This document shows, piece by piece, positions 6,569 through 15,101 of a DNA stretch of 23,956 bases (its first letter is position 1; each line of letters starts with the position of its first letter). Under the pieces are notes generated by a model. The model saw nothing but the letters and a program-made list of their open reading frames with translations, did not search any database and had not been told where the DNA came from. The DNA is from JBBIQH01 sp964475945 (GTDB lineage Archaea > Thermoproteota > Nitrososphaeria > Nitrososphaerales > Nitrosocaldaceae). The stretch is from NCBI GenBank assembly GCA_964475945.1, contig CAYYYF010000018.1, positions 1 to 23,956 of the forward strand, in the 5' to 3' direction. The position numbers and the translations under genes were made by a program.

Positions 6569-7744
6569 ATGATACTGATATCCTCATGGAGTAGGATATT
6601 CGTTGTAACTGCTGTTGTAACACTCTTCATAGGCACTACAATAGGCACAATATATATGCTACACATCTCCTCTATCAGCATCAATGGTATATTATTGCTA
6701 CCATTGCATAGAGAGATGCAGACAGGTGCAGTAACCCTACTTGTTATGGGCATCATGTATATGCTCATACCTAGGATAAGGAGCATACAGTTCAAGCACT
6801 TGCTAGAGGCTAGGGTATCCTTCATCCTAATGGTATCTTCTATTGCAATAAATACATTAATAATGCAGGTGGGTTTGTATAGCATAAATAGCATAGCATA
6901 TATGGTAAGGTTAGCAGCATTAACTGTATTTGCTTATGTGATACTATCAATGCTTAGGGTAGCACCAAGGGTTGGGAGGTTATCTGACTACTATTTTGCC
7001 TTGGCAGTTGTAATGCTGATAGCATACAATACTATAATTGCATTGGATTATACAATGGATAACCTTAACAGGGTATACATATGGCTATCTTCCATAATAT
7101 ATGTTATATTTGGGGTTCAGTATAAGACAGTACCAGTATTCTTTGGTAGAGCAGTGCCTATCAAGGGGTATGATAGGTTAGCATTTGCATTAGCATCTAC
7201 ATCTGCCTTCTTACTGCTAATACAGATGCAGTTATATGCATATATAGTATTATTAATAGCCAGTTTATTATTTGCGTATAGCATATACATAATGAGCAGA
7301 TACAGGATACCAGAGTTCCTTTATACATCAGCAGATCCACAGGCAGATGAGAAGATAGCAAGGTTAAGGTTCTTCATACCATTGCTTAGAATATCATATA
7401 TAATGCTTGTATCTGGGCTTCTTAATGCTATATTGTATAGCATGATCCCTGCCCTCTCTCTCTATGATCTAGCAATACACTTTATCACTATAGGATTTAT
7501 AGGAATAACTATAATGAACTTCCTACCTATAATGCTCCCACCTATAGTAGGGAGGAGCATCAACTATACAAGGTTCAGTATACTCCCCTTGATACTGCTT
7601 ATTGTAGGGATAGGCATAAGGATTGCATGGAATATGCCTCTAGAGGGTATAAGAACAATGCTAGGTGCATCTGGGTCAATAGTGTTAGCATCCATGCTAC
7701 TTTATGTAAGAATGATACATGCATCAATGGATCCTATTGGTTGA
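6569..7744 (+). CDS. Polytopic membrane protein, NnrS-like / heme-copper oxidase subunit I-like
   Basis: A 391-residue protein with about 12 predicted membrane helices over its whole length and only short loops. Two histidine-bearing segments resemble those of NnrS and of heme-copper oxidase subunit I-like proteins: LHREMQTGAVTLLVMGIMY (H47, followed by MLIPR) and AIHFITIGFIGITIMNFLP (H304, followed by IMLPP). In these families such histidines bind heme or metal and the length of NnrS is similar. I see no full set of six HCO histidines, so a terminal oxidase is unlikely. A role in nitric-oxide or heme-copper metabolism would be inference. The ATG at 6569 lies about 26 nt after a TATA box. The gene is divergent from nuoA and convergent with glmS, with 24 bases between the stop codons. 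Confidence 0.6.
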   Translation: MILISSWSRIFVVTAVVTLFIGTTIGTIYMLHISSISINGILLLPLHREMQTGAVTLLVMGIMYMLIPRIRSIQFKHLLEARVSFILMVSSIAINTLIMQVGLYSINSIAYMVRLAALTVFAYVILSMLRVAPRVGRLSDYYFALAVVMLIAYNTIIALDYTMDNLNRVYIWLSSIIYVIFGVQYKTVPVFFGRAVPIKGYDRLAFALASTSAFLLLIQMQLYAYIVLLIASLLFAYSIYIMSRYRIPEFLYTSADPQADEKIARLRFFIPLLRISYIMLVSGLLNAILYSMIPALSLYDLAIHFITIGFIGITIMNFLPIMLPPIVGRSINYTRFSILPLILLIVGIGIRIAWNMPLEGIRTMLGASGSIVLASMLLYVRMIHASMDPIG

Positions 7745-7768
7745 TCATTGAGTATAAGACTTGTTCAA

Positions 7769-9586
7769 TCAGGTTACTGTTACTGATTTCGCTATATTCC
7801 TAGGATAATCTGGGTTAAGGTTCCTCTTGACTGCTATACTGTATGCTAGTAACTGCAGTGGTATGCATTGATATACTGGATATGCTAAGATGCGTATTGA
7901 ATCATTGTAATTATCTACTCCTGGTACCTTTATATGTATATCATACTCCTTGCAGTAGTTATCAGAGATGCCTATAACATATGCACCTCTAGCCTTAACC
8001 TCCTTTATGCTGTTCATAACATCCTTATATGTATCATCCTTAACATTCAATGCTATTACTATGCTCTTATCATCTATCAGGGTTAATGGGCCATGCTTAA
8101 GCTCCCCAGCATTTATAGCCTCTGCATGTATGTATGCTAACTCCTTTAACTTTAATGCCCCTTCCAATGCTATTACATGGTTTATACCTTTGCCTATGAT
8201 GTATATATCGTTAGTATTTATGCTATCTGCTATGCTAGATACTTCAGTACATGCAAGTATATCCTTTACACCCTTGCTTACTATGCTCAAGTGATCATCA
8301 TGCTTGCCTTCTATCATCATTGCTAATCTGTATATAACAGAAAGTTGTGCAGTAAAGCTCTTGGTTGCTGCTACTCCTATCTCTGGCCCAGCGTTTATGC
8401 TTAAGTAGTGATCGCTCTCCCTTGCTAGAGATGATGTAGTTACATTAACCAATGATAGCACTGTGCACCCTATGCTCTTTGCATACCTTACAGCATCGAG
8501 CAGATCTGCGGTCTCACCGCTCTGGGATACTGCAAGGATAACATCATGCTTACCTATGCTTACACTATACTTTAACTCACTTGCTACTACAGCATCCACA
8601 TTAACGCCTACTCTAGCAAGTAAGTATTTGGCATATAGTGATGCATGGTAACTGCTCCCTGCGCCTGTTACTATAACCCTTCTAGCATTAAGCAGTTTAT
8701 CTATAAAATCTTGACTTATCTTAGAGTATAGTGCCCTTGCTATTGTATGCTCTTGTTCATGTATCTCCTTAAGTGTGTAATGGGCATACTTACCTTTATC
8801 TATATCATCAATACTGAACTCCCATGCTATCTGAGTTATCTGCTTGCTCACCCTCCTACCCCTTGCATCGTATATGCTTAATACATATCCATGCTTAGAG
8901 GGCTTGAGTATAAAGAACTCATCATTGGATAGGAATACTGCCCTATCTGTATACTTTATGAATGCTAACACATCGCTTGCTATGAAGCACGAACTGCAGG
9001 TTATATGCTTATCATCCCTCCCCTTCTCTGCCTTGCTGTTGCTGCCAATACCTATTATGAGTGGCTCATTATGCCTACTACCTATCAATACACCATTGTT
9101 AAGCATCGCTACGAATGCATATGAGCCCTTGAGTAACCTTATCAGTGCAGCAATAGCATGCCTTAGATCCTTACCCTCAAGTAGATGCTCTAGTAGATGC
9201 ACTATAACCTCGCTATCAGTCTCGCTCTTGAATACATGTCCCTTAAGCATCTCCTTCAACTCCAGATAGTTATCTATTATGCCATTATGCACCAAAGCTA
9301 TACTACTGCTGCAAGATAGATGGGGGTGTGCATTTACATCATTAACAGAGCCATGTGTAGCCCACCTTGTATGCCCTATACCCATCCTACCTTTAAGCTC
9401 CTCAAGCCTATATGCCGTGTTAACCTCCCTTACATTACCTACACCCTTCCTTACACTTATCCTTGAGCCCTCTAGCACTGCTATACCAACGCTATCATAC
9501 CCTCTATACTCCATGAGGGATAGTGCATTTACTAGTATTGATGCTGTATCATCGCTAAGGCCAGCATAGGCTATTATGGAGCACAT
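7769..9586 (-). CDS. glmS: Glutamine-fructose-6-phosphate aminotransferase (isomerizing)
   Basis: GlmS converts fructose 6-phosphate and glutamine to glucosamine 6-phosphate, the entry to amino-sugar synthesis for N-glycans and surface polymers. The 605-residue length is normal. The glutaminase domain begins with Met then the nucleophile C2 (MCSIIAYAG) and contains YRGYDSVGIAV (27-37), GHTRWATHG (71-79) and HNGIIDNY (100-107). Two SIS sugar-isomerase domains follow: VTGAGSSYHA (306-315) with AVSQSGETADLLDA (352-365), and IIGKG with ELKHGPLTLID (495-505). The C-terminus NPDYPRNIAKSVTV carries the usual catalytic Lys. The start ATG lies about 26 nt after the TATA box at 9606-9618. It is the gene downstream of a glycosyltransferase operon, a fitting but separately promoted neighbour. 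Confidence 0.97.
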   Translation of the reverse strand: MCSIIAYAGLSDDTASILVNALSLMEYRGYDSVGIAVLEGSRISVRKGVGNVREVNTAYRLEELKGRMGIGHTRWATHGSVNDVNAHPHLSCSSSIALVHNGIIDNYLELKEMLKGHVFKSETDSEVIVHLLEHLLEGKDLRHAIAALIRLLKGSYAFVAMLNNGVLIGSRHNEPLIIGIGSNSKAEKGRDDKHITCSSCFIASDVLAFIKYTDRAVFLSNDEFFILKPSKHGYVLSIYDARGRRVSKQITQIAWEFSIDDIDKGKYAHYTLKEIHEQEHTIARALYSKISQDFIDKLLNARRVIVTGAGSSYHASLYAKYLLARVGVNVDAVVASELKYSVSIGKHDVILAVSQSGETADLLDAVRYAKSIGCTVLSLVNVTTSSLARESDHYLSINAGPEIGVAATKSFTAQLSVIYRLAMMIEGKHDDHLSIVSKGVKDILACTEVSSIADSINTNDIYIIGKGINHVIALEGALKLKELAYIHAEAINAGELKHGPLTLIDDKSIVIALNVKDDTYKDVMNSIKEVKARGAYVIGISDNYCKEYDIHIKVPGVDNYNDSIRILAYPVYQCIPLQLLAYSIAVKRNLNPDYPRNIAKSVTVT

Positions 9587-9605
9587 AGAGTATATTTACT
9601 TGATA

Positions 9606-9618
9606 GTATTTAATATTT
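9606..9618 (-). promoter_or_regulatory. TATA box of glmS
   Basis: Minus-strand AAATATTAAATAC is centred 26 nt from the ATG at 9586, which predicts a leaderless glmS mRNA. Confidence 0.6.
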
Positions 9619-9662
9619 GCTTAAGAAAATTAAATTAAATTAAAATGAGTTACCATTATCTA

Positions 9663-10661
9663 TTATGTATATACCTTCCCTATATTCTTCCTTAGAGCCC
9701 TTAACATCCTCATGTTCGACCTCTTTACAACCAGAGAGAGAACTCCTATGCTCATGCCTTGTAGTGCTACTAGAAGGAGTGCTACACCTATCATGAACCA
9801 ATGGGCGGTCATTCTACCAGTAAGCGTTAACTCAAGTAATGAGTTTGCGAATATTATACCCGCAGGGATTAGTAGTAAGGATATTAAGAATGAGTAGAAT
9901 GCACCAGGATTATACAACCTTGCTAGATGGAATATGGATCTTATTATCCTATACCCATGCTTCCATGTAGATAGCTTCTGCCTACCTATCCTTGGTCTAT
10001 AGTTTATAGGCACCTCCGTTATACTACCTATGGTTGCTATCTGTGCAGCTATCTCAGCCTCAATTTCAAAGCCATCAGTATTAAAATCTATCTCTCTTAC
10101 AGTCTCAGTCTTAAGCATGTACATGCCAGAGCATACATCTGATAGGTTTGTATTCATCAGGAAGTTGAATACCTTTGTTATCAACCTGTTCCCAAACCTA
10201 TGTAGTCTTGTCATGCTCTTCTCATCTACAGGTACCCTAGCACCTATTATCTCATCGTAGTTATCCATATGCTGCAGCAACCTATCTATGTTCTTTGCAT
10301 CGTATGTAAAGTCACCGTCTATGACAAGCATGTATGGAGTATCCACATGCTCCACAGCAGTCTTGAGTGCACCTGTCTTGCCTTTACCATGCTGGAATAT
10401 AACCCTAGTATTGAGGCTCTTTGCAACCTCTACAGTCCTATCCTTGCTATAGCCATCTACAACAAGTATATTATTAATGCCTATTGAGTGCAACTCCTTT
10501 ATTGTAGCCTCTATACCCTTCTCTTCATTGAGTGTTGGTATAACTACTGTAATTAACTTGTTGATATCCATTGCATACCTCTCTGCTAGTTTATGCTCCT
10601 TGGCATCTTCAGTAGAGGCTATATCTTGAGCTATATCTTGCTTCTTACTGATCTCTATCAT
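9663..10661 (-). CDS. Family 2 glycosyltransferase, dolichyl-phosphate sugar transferase-like, with C-terminal membrane helices
   Basis: A GT-A fold family 2 glycosyltransferase of about 332 residues. After some 35 charged residues the core starts with VVIPTLNEEKGI, followed by ILVVDGYSKDRT and the metal-binding DGD in MLVIDGDFTYD. The acceptor-side motif DVCSGMYML and the later RPRIGRQKLSTWKHG are typical of DPM1/DPG synthase-like enzymes. Two hydrophobic helices near the C-terminus anchor it to the membrane. It probably loads a sugar from a nucleotide donor onto a polyprenyl phosphate for protein glycosylation. The frame can start at GTG 10670, but I prefer the ATG at 10661, because a GGGGTGA Shine-Dalgarno lies 5 bases before it, inside the upstream regulator gene. 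It overlaps that gene by 17 bases, so the two form an operon. Confidence 0.88.
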   Translation of the reverse strand: MIEISKKQDIAQDIASTEDAKEHKLAERYAMDINKLITVVIPTLNEEKGIEATIKELHSIGINNILVVDGYSKDRTVEVAKSLNTRVIFQHGKGKTGALKTAVEHVDTPYMLVIDGDFTYDAKNIDRLLQHMDNYDEIIGARVPVDEKSMTRLHRFGNRLITKVFNFLMNTNLSDVCSGMYMLKTETVREIDFNTDGFEIEAEIAAQIATIGSITEVPINYRPRIGRQKLSTWKHGYRIIRSIFHLARLYNPGAFYSFLISLLLIPAGIIFANSLLELTLTGRMTAHWFMIGVALLLVALQGMSIGVLSLVVKRSNMRMLRALRKNIGKVYT

Positions 10662-11001
10662 ATAACTCACCCCTTCCTACATTACTACTATTTATAATAG
10701 CATTTCCTTCCATCATTTCATTACTCTTCATATCTAGCATCTTGCTATACAGGTTTATATACTCTCTACCCTTACTGGTTGTAAAGTAAACCTGCTTTAT
10801 CTTAGCACCATTCTTGCTAACCTTAACCTCTAGCAGTCCATTGTTGATGGCATCGTTAAGGTAATGCTTGAGTTGGTTGAAGTTAAGCTCATTATCATAC
10901 ATTATCTTTGTCTTGCTAGATCCTTCCAGAGCACTAACAAGTATCCCTGTAATTATATCCTCGCTCTTTCTTCTACCTCTTGCACTAGCACCTTGCCTCA
11001 T
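10645..11001 (-). CDS. Winged-helix DNA-binding protein, ArnR1-like
   Basis: A 118-residue protein. Residues 10-90 match the archaeal ArnR1-like winged helix-turn-helix pattern: RRKSEDIITGILVSAL, then SSKTKIMYDNELNFNQLKHY as the recognition helix region, then LEVKVSKNGAKIKQVYFTTSKGREYINLY as the wing and last helix. The tail is polar. It begins with a basic stretch (MRQGASARGRRK). It is a likely transcription regulator and is the first gene of an operon with the overlapping glycosyltransferase. Its own promoter contains several TGTTAC/GTAACA words that might be an autoregulatory site; that is inference. The start ATG is about 10 nt after the transcription start predicted from a TATA box at 11031-11045. 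Confidence 0.8.
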   Translation of the reverse strand: MRQGASARGRRKSEDIITGILVSALEGSSKTKIMYDNELNFNQLKHYLNDAINNGLLEVKVSKNGAKIKQVYFTTSKGREYINLYSKMLDMKSNEMMEGNAIINSSNVGRGELYDRDQ

Positions 11002-11030
11002 CTCTAATCTCTATATTCTATAAGAGAGCT

Positions 11031-11094
11031 AGAATATAAATATAGATGTTACTTATGTTATGTAATTAGTATTATATAACATCTGTTACGTAAC
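11031..11094 (-). promoter_or_regulatory. Promoter of the winged-helix/glycosyltransferase operon with palindromes
   Basis: A minus-strand TATA box TATATTTATATTCT covers about 11031-11044. Upstream of it are TGTTAC (11047-11052), the inverted repeat TAACATCTGTTA (11077-11088) and the perfect palindrome GTTACGTAAC (11085-11094). These words recur in the bioA promoter at 2564-2625. Confidence 0.5.
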
Positions 11095-11096
11095 TA

Positions 11097-11777
11097 CTAT
11101 GCTCTTAACCTTACAAACCTCTTCATATAGTGTATAGATGGTAGAAGTAAGAGTGCTAAGAATATAGAATGGAGGAGTATTACATACTGGGTATTCTCAA
11201 CTATGCTAAGCCTCTTAGGTGCAACGGTTATAATATCAAAGAGGTATGCAAGTGAGCCTAGTATTGGTATAAGCGTTACTATGCTCAGTAGTAAAGCACT
11301 ATCCCTTCTATCAATTCCATACTTGAGGGTTAATGCTATCATAATAGCAAGCCCTACAAACTCAACTGCTATACTTATGCTTGAGGTTAAGGGTAATCTA
11401 AGCCCTAACTCATAACCTAACGGCCATAGAACCTTTGTACTCCCAACTATAATATCCCCTAGCATTATATGCTGTACTGCTGCTAAGAAGTAAGGTATGC
11501 TACGCCTCCTATACATTATAAAGAACGGTGTAAAGAGTATAACCCAGAATATTATGCTATGGGTTACAGATCTATGTCTTATCCCTAGTTCATATAACAG
11601 GATATCTGCATCTGGTAGCATTGCTAAGAGTATAGCAAGGTAAGGGTTAGACTTTACCCCTAGTAACCTTGCTGCTACCATTGCCAATACATAACCCCAT
11701 GCACCATGCCCAGCTAGAAACAAACTCCTCGCATTACCTATCATCATCAAATCTAAAAACTTTAATCCATCCATCAT
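11097..11777 (-). CDS. YdjM/DUF457-type membrane-bound metal-dependent hydrolase
   Basis: A 226-residue membrane protein with about five or six helices. The family signature is clear: H24 in the first helix, LPDAD (D56, D58), then RHRSVTHS (H68 and H73), and a later QHIMLGD (H103, D108). These residues form the metal site in the LexA-binding YdjM / DUF457 family, described as membrane-bound metal-dependent hydrolases of unknown substrate, often tied to lipid metabolism. Start choice is uncertain: ATGs at codons 1, 2, 11 and 12 are all possible, and H24 is retained with any of them. It runs divergently from a tiny basic ORF on the plus strand whose start is only 11 bases away. It lies upstream of the winged-helix operon but with a separate promoter region between. 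Confidence 0.8.
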   Translation of the reverse strand: MMDGLKFLDLMMIGNARSLFLAGHGAWGYVLAMVAARLLGVKSNPYLAILLAMLPDADILLYELGIRHRSVTHSIIFWVILFTPFFIMYRRRSIPYFLAAVQHIMLGDIIVGSTKVLWPLGYELGLRLPLTSSISIAVEFVGLAIMIALTLKYGIDRRDSALLLSIVTLIPILGSLAYLFDIITVAPKRLSIVENTQYVILLHSIFLALLLLPSIHYMKRFVRLRA

Positions 11778-11788
11778 TAGATTATAGT

Positions 11789-11896
11789 ATGGCTAAGAGG
11801 TTCAATGCTACAAAGCTGCTCAAGTGCATGGTAAGATCTTATAGTAAAAAGTATGCAAAGGCAAGGAGGTTTAGCATAAAGAGGAGGAGACTCTAG
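11789..11896 (+). CDS. Small basic protein, 35 residues, unknown
   Basis: An ATG at 11789 opens a frame of 35 residues: MAKRFNATKLLKCMVRSY, then SKKYAKARRFSIKRRRL. About 14 of 35 residues are Lys or Arg, with one Cys. Composition suggests binding to RNA or the ribosome, but I recognise no family, and it is not L41e or S30e by eye. A TATA-like CTAAAAACTTTAA lies at about 11752-11764, some 30 nt before the ATG, fitting a leaderless mRNA. The frame is open further upstream (11669) only as a shadow of the opposite gene. It is followed by 47 bases before the convergent peptidase gene. Confidence 0.55.
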   Translation: MAKRFNATKLLKCMVRSYSKKYAKARRFSIKRRRL

Positions 11897-11943
11897 AGTA
11901 AAGTAGTATGAGAATAACTATAAATCTATAGCCTCTTATTTCT

Positions 11944-13278
11944 CTAAGTACTGAACTCTTGTATTATACTGCTTATGTAGCATATACCATCCAATACGTT
12001 GCTTATCCCTGTAAACTCATTAGGTGCATGTATGTTAGCATTTGCAGGTGAGCACCCAGTCCATACAGACGGTATATTTAGTATCTTTGTAAACACATAG
12101 TCTGGTCCTGATGCCCATGAGTTAGGGAACAGGATAGGATCTTTAGCATACACCTTCCTTGCAGCATTGCATGTACACTTTACTATACCCTCATTAGTAT
12201 CTGTCTTGGATGGTTCTATAGAGCCTAACTTTATAACCTCTATGTTATCATAACCCTCATCCTTTAGATACTGCTTTAGCAGATCCAAGAGTTTATCTGG
12301 GTTCTGATCATACACAAGCCTAAAGTCTATCTTTGCATAAGCCTCGCTTGGTAGAACAGTCTTGGAGCCAGTTGATACATACCCTGAGTATATCCCTGCT
12401 ATATTGCATGTAGGCTCAAATAAGAGCCTCTTAAGTGCTGCCTTACCTTTAGCATCCCCTATGAACTCTCTTATTCCATAGTTGGCCTTTATGCTCTCAA
12501 GATCATACTCTATATTCTCAAGTAACTCATGATCCTTCTTACTTACCTTAATATCATCATACCACTTAGGTATGAGTATCTTGCTATCCTTCTTTATGCT
12601 ACTCAATGCCTTTACAAGCACCCATGCTGCATTCTGCACTAGAGGTGCTAGTGATGAATGCACATCAACCCTTGCTGTCCTGCATCTAAGCTCAACGTAG
12701 AGTAATCCTTTAAGCCCAGCAAATACATTAGGTGAGCCTGAGGGATTGAGTGAGCCATCAAAGCATACACATGCATCAGCGGCAAGCATATCCTTATTCC
12801 TTGCAACGAATGCTGGTAGGTTAATTGATGATACCTCCTCCTCCCCCTCTATAAGTATCTTAACGTTAACAGGGGGCTCATCATACAGTTCAAGGATAGC
12901 CTTTATAGCCTTGACTAGGGCTATAACATTGCCCTTAGAGTCTGCAGCACCTCTCCCATATATCTTATCATCAGTTACTATGCCAGAGAATGGGTTGTAG
13001 CGCCATGCATCCAGTGGCTCTGCTGGCTGCACATCGTAATGACTATAGAACAGTATGGTCTTGCTACTCTTGCTGCTCTCAACCTCCCCATAGACTATAG
13101 GGTTACCATTCTCTATCCTTACTATCCTACTCTCTAAGCCAGCATCACGCATTATGCTGTTGAGCACTCCAGCACACTCATCTATCCCTATACCCTGTGC
13201 AGATACACTAGGATGCTTTATTAAACTCCTAAGATCGCTTACTATATCATCCTTATTCTCCTTAACATAAGCCTTCAA
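11944..13278 (-). CDS. M20 family metallopeptidase (dipeptidase/deacylase)
   Basis: An M20 family di-zinc hydrolase, near 444-450 residues, the usual length. Counting from the longer GTG start: H86 and D88 in SHYDVQPAEP, D119 in GRGAADSKGN (bridging Asp), E152-E153 in IEGEEEVSS (catalytic Glu and ligand), D180, the lid-domain H213 in RVDVHSS, and H423 in ANIHAPNE. All metal and catalytic residues are therefore present. The WRYNPFSG motif places it near carnosinase/dipeptidase-like members rather than ArgE, so peptide hydrolysis is the likely role; the substrate is open. The frame starts at GTG 13296, but a TATA box (13298-13310) lies directly before it and predicts transcription from about 13278, where a TTG occurs in frame. 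I use 13278; either is possible. Confidence 0.88.
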   Translation of the reverse strand: MKAYVKENKDDIVSDLRSLIKHPSVSAQGIGIDECAGVLNSIMRDAGLESRIVRIENGNPIVYGEVESSKSSKTILFYSHYDVQPAEPLDAWRYNPFSGIVTDDKIYGRGAADSKGNVIALVKAIKAILELYDEPPVNVKILIEGEEEVSSINLPAFVARNKDMLAADACVCFDGSLNPSGSPNVFAGLKGLLYVELRCRTARVDVHSSLAPLVQNAAWVLVKALSSIKKDSKILIPKWYDDIKVSKKDHELLENIEYDLESIKANYGIREFIGDAKGKAALKRLLFEPTCNIAGIYSGYVSTGSKTVLPSEAYAKIDFRLVYDQNPDKLLDLLKQYLKDEGYDNIEVIKLGSIEPSKTDTNEGIVKCTCNAARKVYAKDPILFPNSWASGPDYVFTKILNIPSVWTGCSPANANIHAPNEFTGISNVLDGICYISSIIQEFST

Positions 13279-13469
13279 CCTATCTAATACTAGCACATTT
13301 ATAATAAAACAAGAGGTTAACTTAATACTTTGCTCTTAATGCAACCTAATTATTGTATAATAGTTAAGAAGAATTTAAACATATATAATTAAATGTATGA
13401 TTTATAATTAATAAATACTAAGGATATTTAAGGAATTAAATATTTATAAGAAGGGATGGAAAGTATAAT
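13279..13469. promoter_or_regulatory. Divergent AT-rich promoter region (M20 peptidase / HPS-like gene)
   Basis: Minus strand: TTTTATTATAAATG at about 13297-13310 for the peptidase. Plus strand: TTAAATATTTATAAG at about 13436-13450, centred 26-27 nt before the ATG at 13470. Between them is strongly AT-rich DNA in which I see no gene. Confidence 0.55.
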
Positions 13470-14105
13470 ATGAGCAATACACTGCTACAGGTTGTGCTAG
13501 ATAGTATAAGCATTGAGGATGCACTGCATACTGCATCTATTGCAGTAAATAATGGTGCAGATATAATAGAGGTTGATACACTGCTTATAAAGGCATATGG
13601 TATGCAAATAATAAAGAGTTTAAGGCAGATATGCTTGAATACCCCTATACTTGCTGATATGAAGGTTCTTGATAATGGTATTAGGGAGGTTGAGTTGGCA
13701 GTAACAAGTGGTGCTGATATAGTAAGTGTATCAGCATTGGCAAGTGATAAAACTATACTTGACTCTGTTCTAGCAGCAGATAAGTATGGTGCAAAGATAA
13801 TGGTGGATTTCATGTATGTTACAAACCCACTTGATAGAGCATTAACATTATGCGAGAAGGGTATAGATTACATATGCATACATGTAAGTGATGTTGATAA
13901 TAATTCCAGCACTAGCAGAAAGGTTGTTAAAGGTCTAAGCAGCTCATGTAATGTGCCTATAGCAGTTGAGGGTATAGAAGAAGAGTCTTGCATATGTGAA
14001 TTTATCAAGGCAGGGGCTAGCATAGTGGTTGTAGGCTCCATAGCAAAGACTGCTGATGTAGCAAGCAGGGTAAGGTGGCTTAAGAGGCTGCTACAGTGCA
14101 AATGA
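13470..14105 (+). CDS. 3-hexulose-6-phosphate synthase-like protein (OMPDC superfamily)
   Basis: A 211-residue beta/alpha barrel of the orotidine-monophosphate decarboxylase superfamily. The superfamily motif DxKxxD appears as ADMKVLDNG (D63, K65, D68). The pattern IIEVDTLLIKAYG, LADMKVLD, GADIVSVSALA and DYICIHVSDVD (H138) follows 3-hexulose-6-phosphate synthase (HxlA) more than a pyrimidine-pathway decarboxylase. Many archaea use HPS in reverse, splitting hexulose 6-phosphate to ribulose 5-phosphate and formaldehyde to make pentoses. Two differences stand out: EVD replaces the common EVGTP, and VEGI replaces VAGGI. These make the exact substrate uncertain. The ATG is about 26 nt after a TATA box. 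It is convergent with the ferredoxin oxidoreductase genes. No PHI (hxlB) is adjacent. Confidence 0.75.
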   Translation: MSNTLLQVVLDSISIEDALHTASIAVNNGADIIEVDTLLIKAYGMQIIKSLRQICLNTPILADMKVLDNGIREVELAVTSGADIVSVSALASDKTILDSVLAADKYGAKIMVDFMYVTNPLDRALTLCEKGIDYICIHVSDVDNNSSTSRKVVKGLSSSCNVPIAVEGIEEESCICEFIKAGASIVVVGSIAKTADVASRVRWLKRLLQCK

Positions 14106-14114
14106 CTATATTAA

Positions 14115-15101
14115 CTATATTATTATGCTTGATGCCCTAAACTCAGCAAGTAATCTACCTATATCAGCATAAGGCCTACCATCCTCATGGCTTATAGGCT
14201 GCAGTGCTGGTGGGCTCTGCACATAGTCAGGGATCCTCGTGCTTATCCTCTCTTCATATGTAGGTATATGCTCATTCTGGTAGAATACACCAATAGGTAT
14301 CCTATCACCCCACTCATTTGACTTTGCTATTGCTTGCATTATCTTTGCCTGAACCTCATCCTCATCATTGCTATGCACAACTGGATCATAGCCCTGCTCC
14401 TCCAACCTGTATATCCTTGGTATTGGTTTACCACTGCTATCTAGCCTATCCATGCCAGAGAACCACTCCTTGGTGTATATATCATTGTATGTAGGACATG
14501 CTTGCAATACATCAACCAGTGCAAGACCCTTATGCCTTATAGCCTTGATTATTATATCCTTTGTATGCTTTACATCATATGCATATGCTCTAGCAATGAA
14601 TGTATACCCTGCTGCAAGTGCTATCATTACTGGATTTATACCTTGGTTTATGTTAGGCTTTGGTAGCGACTTTGTCTTAAGCCCTAGCTTAAGGGTAGGG
14701 GATGCCTGACCCTTGGTTAACCCATACACAGCATTGTTAAATACTATGTATGTTAGATCCACATTCCTCCTACCTGTGTTAACAAAATGCCCTGCGCCTA
14801 TACCATAACCATCACCATCCCCTCCTACTGCAATAACCTCAAGCATTGGGTTTGCTAACTTTGCACCTATAGCAAATGGGAGCACCCTACCATGCAATGT
14901 ATGTATACCATACACGTTTATGTAATGCGGAGTCTTCCCTGAGCATCCTACGCCAGAGAATATCACTGCCCTATGCCTATCTATCTGCAGCTCTGCAAGT
15001 GCAAGTTGTATAGCATTAAGTATAGCAAAGTCTGCACATCCTGGGCACCAATCGTTGTGCACATCTGTCTTGTAGTCTGCTAACTTGGGCTTAGACGCCA
15101 T
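14115..15101 (-). CDS. 2-oxoacid:ferredoxin oxidoreductase, beta subunit
   Basis: The TPP-binding subunit of a two-subunit 2-oxoacid:ferredoxin oxidoreductase, which decarboxylates 2-oxoacids to acyl-CoA and reduces ferredoxin. WCPGC (C19, C22), C53 in GVGCSGKTPHY and the later CPTYN Cys are the expected ligands of one [4Fe-4S] cluster. The TPP/Mg motif is GDGDGYGIG (94-102) with FNNAVYGLTKGQ (121-132). The length of 328 is normal. Its ATG overlaps the 3' end of the alpha gene by 11 bases, so the two are translationally coupled. Substrate could be 2-oxoglutarate, pyruvate or several; it cannot be settled here. Run in reverse it would fix CO2. Confidence 0.95.
   Translation of the reverse strand: MASKPKLADYKTDVHNDWCPGCADFAILNAIQLALAELQIDRHRAVIFSGVGCSGKTPHYINVYGIHTLHGRVLPFAIGAKLANPMLEVIAVGGDGDGYGIGAGHFVNTGRRNVDLTYIVFNNAVYGLTKGQASPTLKLGLKTKSLPKPNINQGINPVMIALAAGYTFIARAYAYDVKHTKDIIIKAIRHKGLALVDVLQACPTYNDIYTKEWFSGMDRLDSSGKPIPRIYRLEEQGYDPVVHSNDEDEVQAKIMQAIAKSNEWGDRIPIGVFYQNEHIPTYEERISTRIPDYVQSPPALQPISHEDGRPYADIGRLLAEFRASSIII

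Noticed and set aside
13436..13813. 125-residue open frame on the minus strand
   Set aside because: It is antisense to the HPS-like gene, whose DxKxxD motif is clear, and it has no recognisable domain.
15091..15101. Possible frameshift between the two oxidoreductase genes
   Set aside because: The 11-base overlap is ordinary translational coupling; each subunit has a complete set of motifs and its own start.
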